DNA of 64,000 nucleotides from Nelumbo lutea (taxonomy: Eukaryota > Streptophyta > Magnoliopsida > Proteales > Nelumbonaceae), in contig JAKGHH010000004.1 in NCBI GenBank assembly GCA_022828595.1, forward strand, positions 56,198,422 to 56,262,421, written 5' to 3'. The notes beneath the pieces were generated by a model. The model was not told where the DNA came from and did no database searches. It was given only the letters and a program-made list of their open reading frames with translations. Every line of letters begins with the position of its first letter. Within the stretch, counting starts at the first letter, position 1. Positions 42,744-55,058 of this stretch are shown piece after piece. A program made the translations under genes and the position numbers.

Positions 42744-44046
42744 ACTTATCATTTATTGATTTTCTCTGTTTTAATTTTACATATGAATATATCACTGGCA
42801 ATAAATCAAAAAACAATAAAAAAAATGACCACTGAAATTTCCATAATCAATACAAACAGAACATGTAAGGGCCATTAGGGTTCTAAGGCCCCAGAAACCC
42901 ACCCACCCCCTCCTGGGTTTATTAGACTTCACTAAACAACTGGGCTGACAAACACGGGAGTCTGGATTTTGGATCTTTTGTGACCCTGACCATGTGCTAC
43001 GTTGCCCAGTACTTGTTACCCGTTTTTCTGGGCTGACAAACACGGGAGCCCGGATCTACTGCGCTTGGGGCTGTTCAACGAATAAGGACGTGTCTGGATA
43101 TGTTGCACATTTTTCTCCTGCACATAGCCCGACTTCCATTCAGTCTGTGAAAGGTGGTTGTTTGAGCTGGGCCCAGACTGGGTTTTTGAATTTACATGTA
43201 GGTAATCTGGTCAAAGAAAAGGCAGTCCGGCCAAATGGGTTATGATGTCTGGAGGGGAGGGGTTTTGAAGTAAATATGGTTGGGCAGCAGAAGTAATTCC
43301 AGGCCCTGCTCGAGTATAGGTCTCCTTTAGCCTTGGTTGGGCTATAATTTTGGAATGGAATTGGTAGTTCAGGGCCTTCAGGCCATAGAGCCAGCCCATC
43401 CCAGTACTCGGGCCTAATGGACTAAAGCATTTAGCTCTAAGATATATACAAGGACAAGGGCATCTTATAGACGAGGACACATCTCCCTTCCCGTCCCACT
43501 CCCATCCTTCCCGTCCCACTCCCATCCTAGGCACAGGCAGGCAGACAGAAATGTATTGTTCCGCAAGAGACTTCGGTTCGAGAGTATTGAAATTCATAGC
43601 AACAGCAAATGAGGGGACCTTCATTGCAAATTTCCAACCCCCCCCCCCCCCCAAGGAAAGGAATGCCATAAAATACCATGGATATCAAGGCCGATTCAAA
43701 GCAACATCAGAAATAACAAACCTAAATAACTATGGGTTGGCTTATTTTGCACAACAATTTCATTTATGGGAGTGCAAAAGTATGAGAACAAATGAATTGA
43801 GAGCATAATCAGGTGTACGTGGGCTTTACACTATTATCATTTGCACTCCTATACATATGAGCATTGAAGCAAATGCTACAATGAAGAAACTGCACTGTGA
43901 AGCAAATATGCAAACCAATCAGTAAACTGTTAAGTAGACAATGTGGCATTTTTAACGTGATACATGTTTTTGCGTCAACTGCACCATAGTCACACTCCAT
44001 ATTTAAATTAGTAGAAATAAATTTGTACAACAGATAAAAGCCTAAC

Positions 44047-44049
<3 letters not shown>
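42744..44049. other. No recognised gene; small duplications
   Basis: GGGCTGACAAACACGGGAG(T/C)C(T/C)GGAT appears at about 42942 and 43031. CTTCCCGTCCCACTCCCATC is repeated in tandem near 43487 and 43508. A run of about twelve C lies at 43639. A 152-residue minus-strand frame at 43211-43669 has no motif that I know. Confidence 0.4.

Positions 44050-44098
<49 letters not shown>
44050..44098. repeat. Poly-A run of 49 bases
   Basis: Pure A on the plus strand. It could be a retroposon tail, but no body of a SINE or LINE can be recognised on its left. Confidence 0.9.
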
Positions 44099-44099
<1 letters not shown>

Positions 44100-44751
44100 A
44101 AGAGACTAGAGAAGACCATCTACCACACCAGCAACATTTCTTATGAATTAAAAGAACTAGAGGCAGACAAAGGACATGGGTAGAGGATAGTGGCAAATGA
44201 TTTTAAGGTTCATAATTTAACAATAGATATGGAACTGAACATAATAGTTGAATAGGATTCATGTAGCTAACACCATGTAGTTAGGACAAGTCTTAATGAT
44301 AACGGTAAAGATGACAAAGTAAACAAGGAATAAGAAGAAAGTCAATCAGATATCAGAGCAACGGTACCTTATCAGTTTTTTACACCACTGAAACAGTGAA
44401 AATATGAATAGGGCTCTTTACAACTTTCTTTACCATACATTGTTTCCTGTCACCTAACAATAGCAGTAGTGGTGAGGGCCATGTTAGGAACCTAAAAGAT
44501 GAAAGAAATACACTACAAGCTGCTCTATTAATTAAATAGCCACCTCTTCTTCCACATTTGCCTATACACATGCATACTATGTTTCCCTACACCTTATTTC
44601 AACATGATAAGAATTGAACAAACTTAATTCTAGAGATACAATAGCACTAGACTACCTGTGGTTGCAACCTCAGCTATCTATTCCTGATGTAGGACCCAGC
44701 ACCAGCCATCTATTCTCTATGTTTTGTACACTAGGTGATTTAGCAGCCAAA
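44099..44751. other. Downstream region of the MYB exon
   Basis: Non-coding. The part nearest 44750 would be the 3' untranslated region of the minus-strand MYB gene; I see no clear polyadenylation signal to fix its end. Confidence 0.4.
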
Positions 44752-45256
44752 TTACCTATGAGCAGATGCATGGGGCATTGGATATGTCATGGGAGCCACA
44801 TTCATTGGTGCACCAGGAACAACAGATCCATGAACTGGGGGTTGAACACCATATGCCATGTGTGCTGGGGCAGGAAGATTGACTGGAGTTCCAACAGCTG
44901 AAATGAGAGGTCCTCCAATGGGCTGGCCTATAGTAGTAGTGCCATAGACACCAACACCAGGGGCACCAGGTTGGGGCTGAGGTGATTGTTTATTGGATTT
45001 ACCAGTTGATGCTCCTGTACTGGGTGCGCTGTTTTGACCAGTAATTGGCCCTTGGGGCGCTGCTATGTCTCCATTTCCAACACTAGTAATATCATGGATG
45101 CTTGCTCGTCTTCTATCTTTGTTCATTGAGTTCAAGCGAATAAAATACTTCTGTGCATGGCTGGCCACCTGTGTAGGCGTCCTGGACACCACAAAGTTTC
45201 TGGATATACTCCTCCAATCTCCTTTCCCATATTTATCCAATCCAAGAAGAAATAAT
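44752..45256 (-). CDS. Second exon of a DIVARICATA-type (SHAQKYF) MYB transcription factor
   Basis: A nuclear DNA-binding regulator related to DIVARICATA of snapdragon. The exon opens [20 protein letters not shown], the second MYB repeat, then [20 protein letters not shown] with the diagnostic [26 protein letters not shown], and a Gln/Pro/Gly-rich tail ending HASAHR-stop. A good acceptor (pyrimidine-rich, then GTGGAACAG) lies right before it, at the intron position usual for this family. This frame has no stops or shifts. The first exon, with the first MYB repeat and the start of the second (GTPWTEEEH), is not visible anywhere to 64000, so it lies beyond the window or is lost. I call it a partial CDS; it could be a gene fragment. 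Confidence 0.82.
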
Positions 45257-45717
45257 CTGTTCCACAGCAGTAACAATAAGAATATGGAGAAATTGATAAT
45301 TTGATAAAATTGAATTAAAAAAAAAAAACTAAAATGCTTGTTATTGTCAACTGTGTAGGGGTAATTTTGTCTTTATGCTTATGATTAAGTTGCTGATGTG
45401 TAAAGTTATGTTAGTCCTTACGTCCCTCACTTAAGTAGGGGAAAAGGTGTCATTTCCAGATTAATAGAAATATAAAACAGATCTGGCCAAATGTGAGAGA
45501 CTGATTTTCTCTCTTGTTCGAACCAGACCTATCCCCCCTTCTATTCTCTTCTCTTCTTCTTCTCTCTCTTCTCCTCTTTCTTTTATCTCTTCTGTTATCA
45601 TTCTAACAGAATTCAAGGGCAGGCCGAATTCTAATAATACTTATGAAAAAATAAAAAAAAGAAATGTCTTGTAATGCTCCACTAGTGCATAAAAAGGGTT
45701 TTTTGGGGTCAGTAATC

Positions 45718-45721
<4 letters not shown>

Positions 45722-45753
<32 letters not shown>
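45722..45753. repeat. (AT)n microsatellite
   Basis: Sixteen uninterrupted AT units. Confidence 0.93.
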
Positions 45754-45756
<3 letters not shown>

Positions 45757-45935
45757 ATTATGTATATAGCCAATAAACATAACAAAAACCTATCAAAAAA
45801 AAGAAAAAAAAAAAAGGTATTCAGCTCCATTTTCTTTCTTTTCCCAACAATAAAAAGAAAAATGTTATATTGAGTCTGAGGATAGGTAAGTACATAGCAT
45901 CATGGCACCAAGACTAAACAAAATTAACAAACCCT

Positions 45936-45939
<4 letters not shown>

Positions 45940-45967
<28 letters not shown>
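45940..45967. repeat. (CT)n microsatellite
   Basis: About fourteen uninterrupted TC/CT units. Confidence 0.93.
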
Positions 45968-45970
<3 letters not shown>

Positions 45971-48112
45971 TTGTCAAGAGAAAGTGAAACAACAGAAACC
46001 TTTTAAGTCTCTCTCTTGTAATTACATTCCATATCTACTTGTAATTCAAGGAGCTCTTTTTCTTCAACTAGAGGAATCCAATACAACTTTAAAGAAATAA
46101 TAAGACCTGGTTAAGTCGTTTGATGGTGAAATTGTGGTAATGGGGGTTCTCAAGGAAACTCTCATACTCCTCAAGTTTAATTGATTGTTTCTCTTTCATT
46201 CTCTCTTATGCCTTCTTCTTGTCTATCTTGTATTACTTTAACCGATGAAAGTATTTAAGCCACACACAGAGACAGTTTGGATGATATTCAGTGCACTTTG
46301 ACAAATGATGAACAAGGGAGGTTTTCTGATTGGTGTGCTCCAATGTTGCTGTATTAGGTGGGGGGAGGAGAAGAAGAAGGTGTTTTAACTTCAAATATTG
46401 TTGAAGTCTCTTCAGTTTCCCTCCAGCAAGCCTTACAAACCCAAAATCTTCATTACGGGAAGCAAGAAAGAGAGAGTGACAGAATGGGGAAAGAGTTGTT
46501 ACATGATTTTAAGAAACGGCAATTTAGCCCCACAAAATATTAACCTTTTGTCCCCACCACTACTTTTGCAATTTGTTTAGAAACGTATCTGATTTTGTCA
46601 ATCAATGAAACATTGTTAATTTTTTTTGTAAAAAACCCTTGGGTTAATTATATTAATAACTTTAAAAAATTAAATAAATTACTGTTAATTACTTAATAAA
46701 ATAATTATGTTTCCATATTATCTATTTGTGTTCTATTTTATTTATTTTAATTTATTAATGATTAGATGTTACAATTTTTTGTAATTTTTACTTAAATATT
46801 AGTAAACATATAAAATTATGCCATAACCATAATTAAATTAATCTATAGATTAACTTTTTTAGTCATAATTAAATTAACCTTAGCCTGAGCTCAAGGTTTA
46901 AGTCTTCAAACTAGACTTGGGTTGATCCTCAACCTAACCCAACCCACCCAAGCTGCACCCCTAAGAGAAATGTGATATTCGTAACTTTTTTATCAATAAC
47001 AATGTGATGTGACATGTGTAATTGGACTGACCAAACTGAGTACAACTCATTCATGCATTATTTTTGGGTTTTTAACTATTTTTAGATAAATTAAAGCCAA
47101 ACGAGCTATGGGGGATGGGCTGGCCTACCCCCATTGTGTAGCCCAATGAACCAAAAAACTAAAAGATCTCAGGCCAGATTTTGATAATGAATTAACAGTT
47201 TTTAGGGCCCAGCCCGACCCACACCTCAAATGTAACAACATTTATCTGGGCCTAGGACAGGGACAGGCTTGCCCGTGTTAATTATAAAACTATGATTTTT
47301 TTTACAAATTAAATTTTTACTGAATTTTATCTATTCTAAAAAATATATATAGAAATTTCTATCCATATATTAATATAAAATTTTTATCTAAATATTATAT
47401 AATAATATTTACCATAAGTATATAATTTCCAGGTCAAGCTTAGGGGTTGCTTAGTTTGGGCCCTATCAACTATGTCATTGGACTCATAAAGTCTAATACC
47501 CAATTATAAACCAAACAAACAGTCAAGCAGCAAAAATAAAGAGTCATCAAAACTATCCTTACTGAGCGAAGAAAAAATACCATCAAAGTTCAGTTTCGCA
47601 AATACTCTCTAAGAAAAGAGATGAATAAGAAAATATAGGGTGGAGCCCCATTGTTCATGAAATATAAAGGTCCCTCATGTTGAAAAAGAGATGAACATAA
47701 GGTGGAGCTCATGTTTTTACAAGTAGAAATTTCAAGCTTCAAACCTTTTCAGCGAACTAGCAGGGGAGCTCAAGGTTGAAACATGGAGATGAAGCTTTCT
47801 TCAAATGAGGGTTTTGGTGAGGGTTTCTCCATATCCCCAGTCAACCAGTCAGGAACAGTGCAGATCCAATTACTTATAAAGCTGAGATGAAATTATACAC
47901 ATACCCGTCATAAAATAAAAGAAGTTTTAAAAGGGGAAAGATTTTTTACTCTTCAAAAACACTATTCATGTTAAATTGCACAATTCAATTTAAAATCGTG
48001 ATTCAAAATAGGGATGCAATAATTCGTTTATAAATCGTGTGATATTTTCAAAAAGCAATCTGCTAATGTGATTTGAACCTTTTTATCTACAATTTGATTA
48101 TGGGGATTCTTT

Positions 48113-50104
48113 GCTTTTTTTTTATCAATAACAAAACTTTCATCAATCAATCAGAATAATTAATTATACAAAGGGGGAGATAAACTCTCTTAACTCCCCA
48201 GCAGAGGCATGAACCCCCACAATGAGAAAACCAGAATTACAACTTAGCCCAAAATATAGATTCCCTGTCCACCCAACTGAACTTTATTTCCATGTCCCTA
48301 ACCAGCCATCTGAATTTTCTCCTTTTGTCGTTGTAGTTCCATAGTCCAGCCTTGTCATTCTTGCAGCCACCCTAACACCACCTCTAGATCCCCTTCAATT
48401 GCAAGCCTTCTAATGTTCATATCTTTTGCTCTTTGGGCACCTTCCAAGACTGCAAAGATCTCACAGCCCTGAGAGAGTCATTGCTCCTGATTAGGCCTGA
48501 GAACATAGCTAAAGCAGTCCCATTCTCATCCCTAAATACACCCCCAATGCCTGACTTCCTAGGATTCCCTCTACTACTACCATCAAAGTTCAGCTTTATA
48601 AATCTAGTGGGGGCAGGGGTCCAAGACAGACTTAGACCCGTTTTGACCTGGGCACTACTAGCGATCTCTCTCCAATTCCTTGGCAGATCATCCACAGTAA
48701 AATCTATGAATAGGTCCGATGATTTCAGCCATTGAAATACCCTAATGTGAACCAGCTCTATCAAATTTTCAACACTTCTCTCTCTTTCAGAGAAAAGTCT
48801 TGAATTCCTTTCTTCCCAAACTGACCAGCACACCGCAGCCCTTAGGCATCTCCACATAGTTCTACCCCTTTTCAAATGCCACCTGAAAAAAGAAGAACAA
48901 AAAAGGCTCTGCACATCCACAGGGGGGTTCCACCCAAGCCCGAAGAGAGAAAAGGCCCATCCCCAAATAGTTTTGGCAACCCGGCAAGAAATCGAAAGGT
49001 GAAAACCAATCTCCCCATCAACTTTACAAAGAACACACCTATGAGGGGATAAACAAGTCTTGGGTCTCTTTCTTTGAAACAAATCACTAGTGTTGATTCT
49101 ATTAAGAAATAATTCCCAACAAAAACTTCCAACCCTAGGAGGAATTGGCTTGCACCAGATCTCTTTAACAAGGAAAGAAAAGCCTACGGGATTATCTGAC
49201 TGAATCAAGACTTTAAAGAAGGAAGCACAAGAGAAGGAACCTGAGGGGGTGGGGGTCCAAATTCTAGTGTCTTCCTTAGTGGGGTCCAAGAATACCCAAG
49301 AGAGTCAAAGTGTTGTTCAGGTCTATATCTCTAACAGCCCTTCTCAAGCCCAAGTTCCAACCAGACCCAGAATTTGAGGAAGAAGGAACAATGAAGAAGG
49401 ATATGGGCTCATTTTTTAGGTCGGAGAGAGCATACAAAGACGGAAACTTGTCCTCCAATGGGGAATTCCCCACCCAGGTCTGTTCCCAAAATTTTATGAG
49501 GTTGCCAGAGTTTAAATCATACCTAATTAAAGGGGAGAAGACAGGTAATAGGTCATGGATGGCTTTCCAAGGTGAAGCACTTGTAGTTGTTGTCGGAGTT
49601 CCAACATCCCATCCATTGTCCTCCAGCCCATGAATACTCGCCACTATTTTAGCCCACGGCTTCTCCTCTAAAGAAAACCTCCATAACCATTTCCCCAGTA
49701 AGGCCACATTTCTTTTTTCTAATGTTCCCAATCCCTAAACCTCTTGACCTATTGCTTCTAACCACCACCTCCCACCCCACTCAATGGTCCCTCTTCTCCT
49801 CTCCCGGCTCCCACAAAAATTCTCTCATCATCTTTTCCAACCTATTGGACACCTTTGCTATAATCTTGAACACTGATAAGAAGTAGATGGGTAAATTGAC
49901 TAGAGTGGCCCTAATTAGTGTGATCCTCCCACCAAGAGAAAGATGGTTTTTTTTCCAAGAAGAAAGTCTCTTCTCAAATCTTTCCACCACCGTATTCCAA
50001 AAACTACCTTTCTTAGGGTTGTCTCCCAAAGGTAATCCAAGATAACTCAATGGCGAAAACAAGTAGGGGAGGTAGGAACAGGTCAAGTTCAGGAACAAGG
50101 TGTT
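48113..50104 (-). mobile_element. 5'-truncated L1-type LINE, minus strand
   Basis: On the minus strand it carries the end of reverse transcriptase, a zf-RVT domain and RNase H, then about 300 bases of 3' sequence ending GTTATTGATAAAAAAAAG near 48113. It is truncated at about 50104, where another LINE of opposite direction begins. The RNase H text differs from the plus-strand LINE, so they belong to different families. Confidence 0.82.
48417..50100 (-). pseudogene. LINE ORF2 C-terminal half (RT end, zf-RVT, RNase H)
   Basis: Reads PLSYLGLPLGDNPKKGSFW, SSWKKNHLSLGGRITLIRAT and REFLWEP (RT end), shifts frame near 49760 to NVALLGKWLWRF and YDLNSGNLIKFWEQTWVG, then near 49280 to IWCKPIPPRVGSFCWELFLN, ICW-like SVWEERNSRLFSERER (zf-RVT), and IKLNFDGSSRGNPRKSGIGG (RNase H with its first Asp). 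The frame stops at 48417 before the RNase H is complete; LAIEGDLEVVLGW continues out of frame. Confidence 0.85.
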
Positions 50105-50115
50105 AGTGTTGGGAT

Positions 50116-50568
50116 GTGGGCCTCCGAACGAGCCCAAATCGAGGTGCAACTGACGAACAAATCCAGTTAGTGGTCCAGGTGAATGCAGAAGAGGAGCACA
50201 ACCCTTCACAGTCTACCTTTGGGCAAGGATCCCCTCTTCCATTACAAGGAGTTTCGTCCTCTATTTTTGCCTCCCCTTGTTCTCCTTCGCTTGTTGTTCC
50301 TCTTGTTCCTTCTGCTAAATTTGCTGATCTTGTTTGTGCAGATCTAGTTGTGGAAGCTACATCTGATGTGGAATTGGACCCAAGTGTGTCAAGAAAACCA
50401 ATAGAAAGCAGAAGTGTGGATATAGGAGAAAATGAGATTATGGATCTAGTCTTGGGAAAATTAGAGGCCTTAATTGAGATGGAAAATTCTGCTGAAAATA
50501 GAATGGAAAAACAAGAGTTTGCAAAGGGCGAAGCAGAGAAGGAGGGGAAACTCAATAAAAAATATTGA
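50116..50568 (+). pseudogene. LINE ORF1-like C-terminal part
   Basis: Open for 150 residues. Ser/Pro/Val-rich first half, then an acidic part (ENEIMDLVLGKLEALIEMEN) and a Lys/Glu-rich end. No zinc knuckle remains. It sits upstream of the endonuclease, where ORF1 ends in plant LINEs. Lys/Arg-rich text continues in other frames to about 50830. Confidence 0.45.
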
Positions 50569-50829
50569 TAGAGCAAGAGCATCAAGGGAGCAGCGAAAGG
50601 GGAAAGGAAGGAGACCAAAAAACACTGGGAAAGAACAGACAAAACTCAAAGTCTACCTTAGGAAGGAAGGGTGTGTAGATAAAAACTAAAAAAAGGAAGA
50701 GAAAACTGAGTGAAGTGGAAAAGTTAGTGTGTGGGGTGTCTTATGAAAAGGCTGAAAGCAAAAAAAGAGGGAGAAGTAAGGAGGCGACTAGAAGCGGGAA
50801 GTAGAAGGGGCTTACGAAGAAAAGTGAAA

Positions 50830-53800
50830 TGAAAATTTTGTGCTAGAGTGTGAGGGGATTAAGTAGTGCTAAAAAGATAAGAGTTATACGAAGTGTATTA
50901 AGGAAAGATAAACCGGAAATTGCAATGATTCAAGAAACAAAACTTTCAAATTTAGATAGAAGGTGGATAAGAAGCATTTGGTATAGCAGAGGATTAAGCC
51001 GGTCTTTTGCCCCTTCTACGGGTGCTTCTGGTGGCATTCTCACAATTTGGAGGAATGAGGAAGTGGAACGTGTAGAAGAATTAATTGGGTTGTATTCAAT
51101 ATCAATAAAAGCCAAGACAATAAGGAATGGTGAATGGGTATTAACATATGTGCACGGCCCTAACTCATATAGAGAAAGGGACTTGTTCTGGGAGGAACTT
51201 GCAGCAATTAAGGGACTGTGGGAGGGACATTGGTATTTGGGGGGAGATTTCAATGTCATAAGATATACAAATGAAACAAATAGCCCAAACCAAACCAAAC
51301 CATAACCACTAGTATGAGGAGGTTTAATGCCCTGGTAGAGTCTCTAGAGCTAAAAGAACCCCGCCTTTTGCAAGCCTCTTTTACCTAGCCCAACTTTCAT
51401 GAAAACCAAGTTTGATCAAAAGGATAAGTTGTTGTTCTCTGTAGAGTGGGAGGAACATTGGGGAAACCTAGCCTTGAAAAGCACTTCCTAGGGTAATCTC
51501 TGACAATTGTCCCCTAAGCCTTAGCCAAGAGCACTCTTTTAGGGGTCCCACTCCTTTTAGATTTGAAAACATGTGGTTGGAAGTCCCAAAGTTCATTGAA
51601 TCCTAGGGTAATCTCTAACAATTGTCCCCTAAGCCTTAGCCAAGAGCACTCTTTTAGGGGTCCCACTCCTTTTAGATTTGAAAACATGTGGTTGGAAGTC
51701 CCAAAGTTCATTGAAAAAAATAAAGGAGTGGTACATGGAAGATGGGATCAATGCCAACAACAAAGGGGTGAGATTCATGAAAAAATTAAAGAGGTTGAAA
51801 GAAAGGATTAAGGATTGGAATATGGAAGAATTTGGAAGAATTAAAGAAAAAAAAAGAACTAATTGCTAAAAGGATAGGAGTTAGATTGCAAGGAAGCCCA
51901 AAGAGTGTGTACTGAGGAGGAAAGATCAGAAAGATGGCACCTAAAGGTGTAGTTAGAAGAGATTTTTAGAGATGAGGAAATTTCCTGGAGACAAACATCG
52001 AGATGTAAATGGCTCTTAGAGGGTGATGGGAACACAAAATGTTTTCACTCAGTGGCAAATGGAAGAAGGAAAAATCAAATTTCTAGAGTTGAATCTGAAG
52101 GCCAGATGATAACTTTAGAGGAAGAAATTACAAAGACCTTTGTGGATTATTTTAAATCACGGTTTTCCACTGTAGGTGAAAGAATCATGGAGTTGGAGGA
52201 TCTGAATTGGTCTTGAGTGTCGGAAGCGACAGTAGCCCTCCTAGAAAGGCACTTCAGTGTGGAAGAGGCTCATGAGGCAATTTTCTCAATGGAGAGATCC
52301 AAAGCCCCTGGACCTGATGGTTTCTCAATGGCTTTTTTTCAAGATTGCTGGAAAATAATAAAATCTGATTTGATGGAAGTCTTCACTAAGTTCCACATCA
52401 AAGGGAAGATTTCACCAGGAGCAAATGCAACCTTCATAGCCCTAGTGCCCATGAGAAAAGATGCCAAATCTCCATAGGCCAATAAGCCTGGTGGGTATCT
52501 TGTACAAAATCATTGCTAAAGTCCTAGCTGGACGTTTTAAGAGCATCTTGCCCTAGGTAATTTCTCAAAATCAGGGAGCCTTTGTGGAATGGAGATAAAT
52601 AATTGATCAAATTCTTGTGGCAAATGAATGTGTAATAGAAAGGAAAAAACAAGGATGCAAAGGCATAATTTGTAAATTAGATCTAGAGAAAGCTTATGAT
52701 ATGGTGGACTAGTCCTTTCTCCTAGGTTTACTGGAAAGGATTGGGTTGGATGGAAGATGGAAAAAATGGATCAAAGGTTGTATCAGTTCGGCTCATTTCT
52801 CAATTCTAATCAATGGTGTGGCAAAAGATTTCTTCCCAACAAAAAGAGGGCTAAGGCAAGGAGACCCCATTTCCCCCTTCCTTTTCACCCTGGTTGTGGA
52901 GGTGCGAAGTAGGCTGATTATAAAGGCTGACTTAGAAAACCAGTTTAGAGGATGGAGGGTAGGAAGAAATCAGGTTGTAGTAACTCACTTGCAGTTTGTG
53001 GATGACATAATCATATTTTGTGAGGATTGCTTAGAATCCAGTTTAAGAAACTTGAAGGTCCTAGTAGAACATTTCCAGAGAGTCTGAAGCCTAAAAGTCT
53101 TGGAAACCCATAATAGAAAGATTTTCTAGGAAGCTAGCCATGTGAAAGAGGAACTACATTTCCATGGGGGGAAGAATCACTTTGATTAGATCCACTCTAG
53201 CCAACCTACCCACCTATTACCTATCCACCTTTAGGATCCCAGTAAAAATTGCAAAGCAATTGGAAAAAATAATGAGAGATTTCTTGTGGGAGCCGGGAGA
53301 TGAAAGGAAAGACCATCGGATAAAATGAGAACAGGTATGTAAAGGCAAGGATCAAGGAGGACTTGGTGTAGGAAATCTGGTTAAGAGGAATACGGCTCTC
53401 TTGGGAAAATGGCTTTGGAGATTCCCCTAGAAAGTGAAAGGTTGTGGCACAAGATCATTGAAAGCATCCATGGTGTAGTGGGCAATGGTTGGGACGCAAG
53501 AATAGCACCTCAGGCAGCTTCTTTTTCCCCTTGGAAAGCAATTTTTGAGGTACTTCCTTCTTTCCTTAATTATATTCGGTGTGATATGGGGTGTGGAAAC
53601 AAAGTCCTTTTTTGGAAAAACCTTTAGCTAGGGGACTCACCCCTTAAACAGCAATTCCCTTCTCTCTATACTTCGTTAGACTATGAGACTGAGCCTGTTG
53701 CCAGGTTTGGATTACTCTCAAAGATTGGTTTAAACTGGGATTTTGGCTTTAGAAGGGGTTTAAGGGACAACGAATGTGAATCCCTAGTTCTTCTGCTTTC

Positions 53801-54857
53801 AAATTTGGAGCAAGTCTTCTTGATCAAAATTCTATGGACAGAAGAGTTTGGTCTCCATCCATGGATGGTTACTTGTGCCTCCTTTTTCAACACCCTTACC
53901 CATTTAGATCCCTTGGGGGAGACTTTTCCAGCAAGAAAAATTTGGTGTAAGCCAATCCCTCCTAAAGTCCAAACCCTATGTTGGGAAGTGTTCCTTGAAA
54001 AGGTTAATACCTGTGACTTGCTTCAGAAAAGAAGGCCAGTTAAGTGCCTCTCTCCTCATGTTTGTATCCTCTGTTTAACTAGTCGTGAGACCCTACTTCA
54101 TCTACTAATCTCTTGCTCTTTTGTATCCTGCGTTTGGGACTACTTTTCCTCACTCTTTGGCTGCATATGGGACCCTCCACAAGATGTGGTTAGCTTATTC
54201 AACTCTAATTCTATACGGCTACAAAAAAAAGGGTGAAATGCTTATGGAAGGTAACAAGAGCAGCTGTAGATTGGACCATGTAGGAAGAAAGAAATCAAAG
54301 GATTTTCAATGAGAAGAGCAAGTCAGGAGAAGAAGTAATTGAAACAATCAAAATCAGATCTGCACACTGGGTAAAAACTATTGACATATTCAAAGATATC
54401 TCAATAAATGATATAATGAGAAAATGGAAGGAAGCGACTCAGATGGGAACACATAAAGAGATTACTAAGATGGATTGGGAACCTCCAGAACTACATAAAT
54501 TGAAGCTGAACTTTGATGGAAGCTCCCTTTGAAACCCTGGGAGAGCAGGAATAAGGGGAGTATTCCAGAATCACAATGGGGAAATTGTGGCCTTGTACTT
54601 AGGACCAATTGGGTATGGAGACTCAGTTCAGGCAAAGACAATGGCACTCCTACAAGGCCTGAAATTAGCAGAACAATTAGAAGCCAGAGAATTGGAGGTG
54701 GAGGGGGACTCACTTCTGGTTATTGCTTGGGCTAAGCAAGTAAACTCAGCACCATGGAAGTACAGATTTGCATTCAGGGAGACCGATTCTCCTGCTAAAA
54801 GATTTAACTCTACCTTTGGATGGGTTAAAAGGACAGGAATGGACTGGCAGATACTCT
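50830..54857 (+). pseudogene. LINE ORF2 (endonuclease, reverse transcriptase, zf-RVT, RNase H), broken
   Basis: ORF2 nicks the target and copies LINE RNA there. It starts MKILC, then a TAG stop where Trp is usual (ILCWNVRGL), then SVRGLSSAKKIRVIRS and IQETKLS with the endonuclease Glu, and YLGGDFNVIR. RT follows: MERSKAPGPDGFSMAFFQD (52300), KRGLRQGDPISPFLFTLVVE (52840) and FVDDIIIF (about 52990), where the usual FADD has Val for Ala but both Asp remain. zf-RVT reads IWCKPIPPKVQTLCWEVF (53940). RNase H reads LKLNFDGSSL, a stop, then AGIRGVFQNHNG and EVEGDSLLVIAW. More than ten stops or shifts are present. Confidence 0.87.
51486..51715 (+). repeat. Tandem 115-base duplication in LINE ORF2
   Basis: Two abutting copies (51486-51600, 51601-51715) differ at a single base (CTCTGACAATT against CTCTAACAATT). 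The unit encodes NCPLSLSQEHSF and ENMWLEVPKFIE of the endonuclease-RT linker. Confidence 0.95.
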
Positions 54858-55058
54858 AGCAAAACAGGGAGTTCATAGACCTACTATACTTTGGGCTAAA
54901 TTGTAGCTGGCTGTATCACAACAGTGGGATGTTGATCTACATAATCTGGGTTTATTTGTATATTGTAATACTCTGGAGTGCAGAGTAGATAAAGAAACTG
55001 TAATCTGTTTTTCAATTTTATAAAATGCTAAATTCTCTTTTTCTGATCAAAAATAAAA

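Larger units (their letters stand above)
45257..48112. other. Likely MYB intron or upstream DNA; no coding sequence seen
   Basis: No exon 1 or other protein can be recognised. It holds two microsatellites. 45520-45600 is CT-rich like an LTR end, but no partner was found. 46860-46963 has CCCAACCCACCCAAGCTGCACCCCTA, which resembles a hAT MITE end without a partner. 47100-47230 has GGGCTGG/GGCCCAGCC text of similar kind. Confidence 0.4.
50105..55058 (+). mobile_element. L1-type LINE, plus strand, 5'-truncated and decayed
   Basis: Contains the tail of an ORF1-like frame, an AP endonuclease, reverse transcriptase, zf-RVT and RNase H in order, then a short 3' region ending TTTTCTGATCAAAAATAAAATGG. 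The start abuts the minus-strand LINE. No clear site duplication can be defined because the left end is uncertain. Confidence 0.85.

Noticed and set aside
43211..43669. 152-residue minus-strand frame as a gene
   Set aside because: No conserved motif; composition is set by G-rich runs and small duplications.
44050..44098. 49-base poly-A as the tail of a retroposed MYB gene or a SINE
   Set aside because: The MYB exon is on the other side and strand and begins at an intron acceptor, so it is not a processed copy. No retroposon body is recognisable left of the run.
45330..45610. Solo copia LTR ending in the CT-rich TTTTATCTCTTCTGTTATCA stretch
   Set aside because: No TG...CA pair with a 5-base duplication could be fixed and there is no second copy.
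46860..46963. hAT MITE ending in GCTGCACCCCTA
   Set aside because: No matching left end with TAGGGGTGCAGC was found in the preceding 2 kb.
48113..55058. Head-to-head LINEs as one insertion with a twin-priming inversion
   Set aside because: Both arms contain zf-RVT and RNase H from different families, whereas twin priming would give non-overlapping parts of one element.
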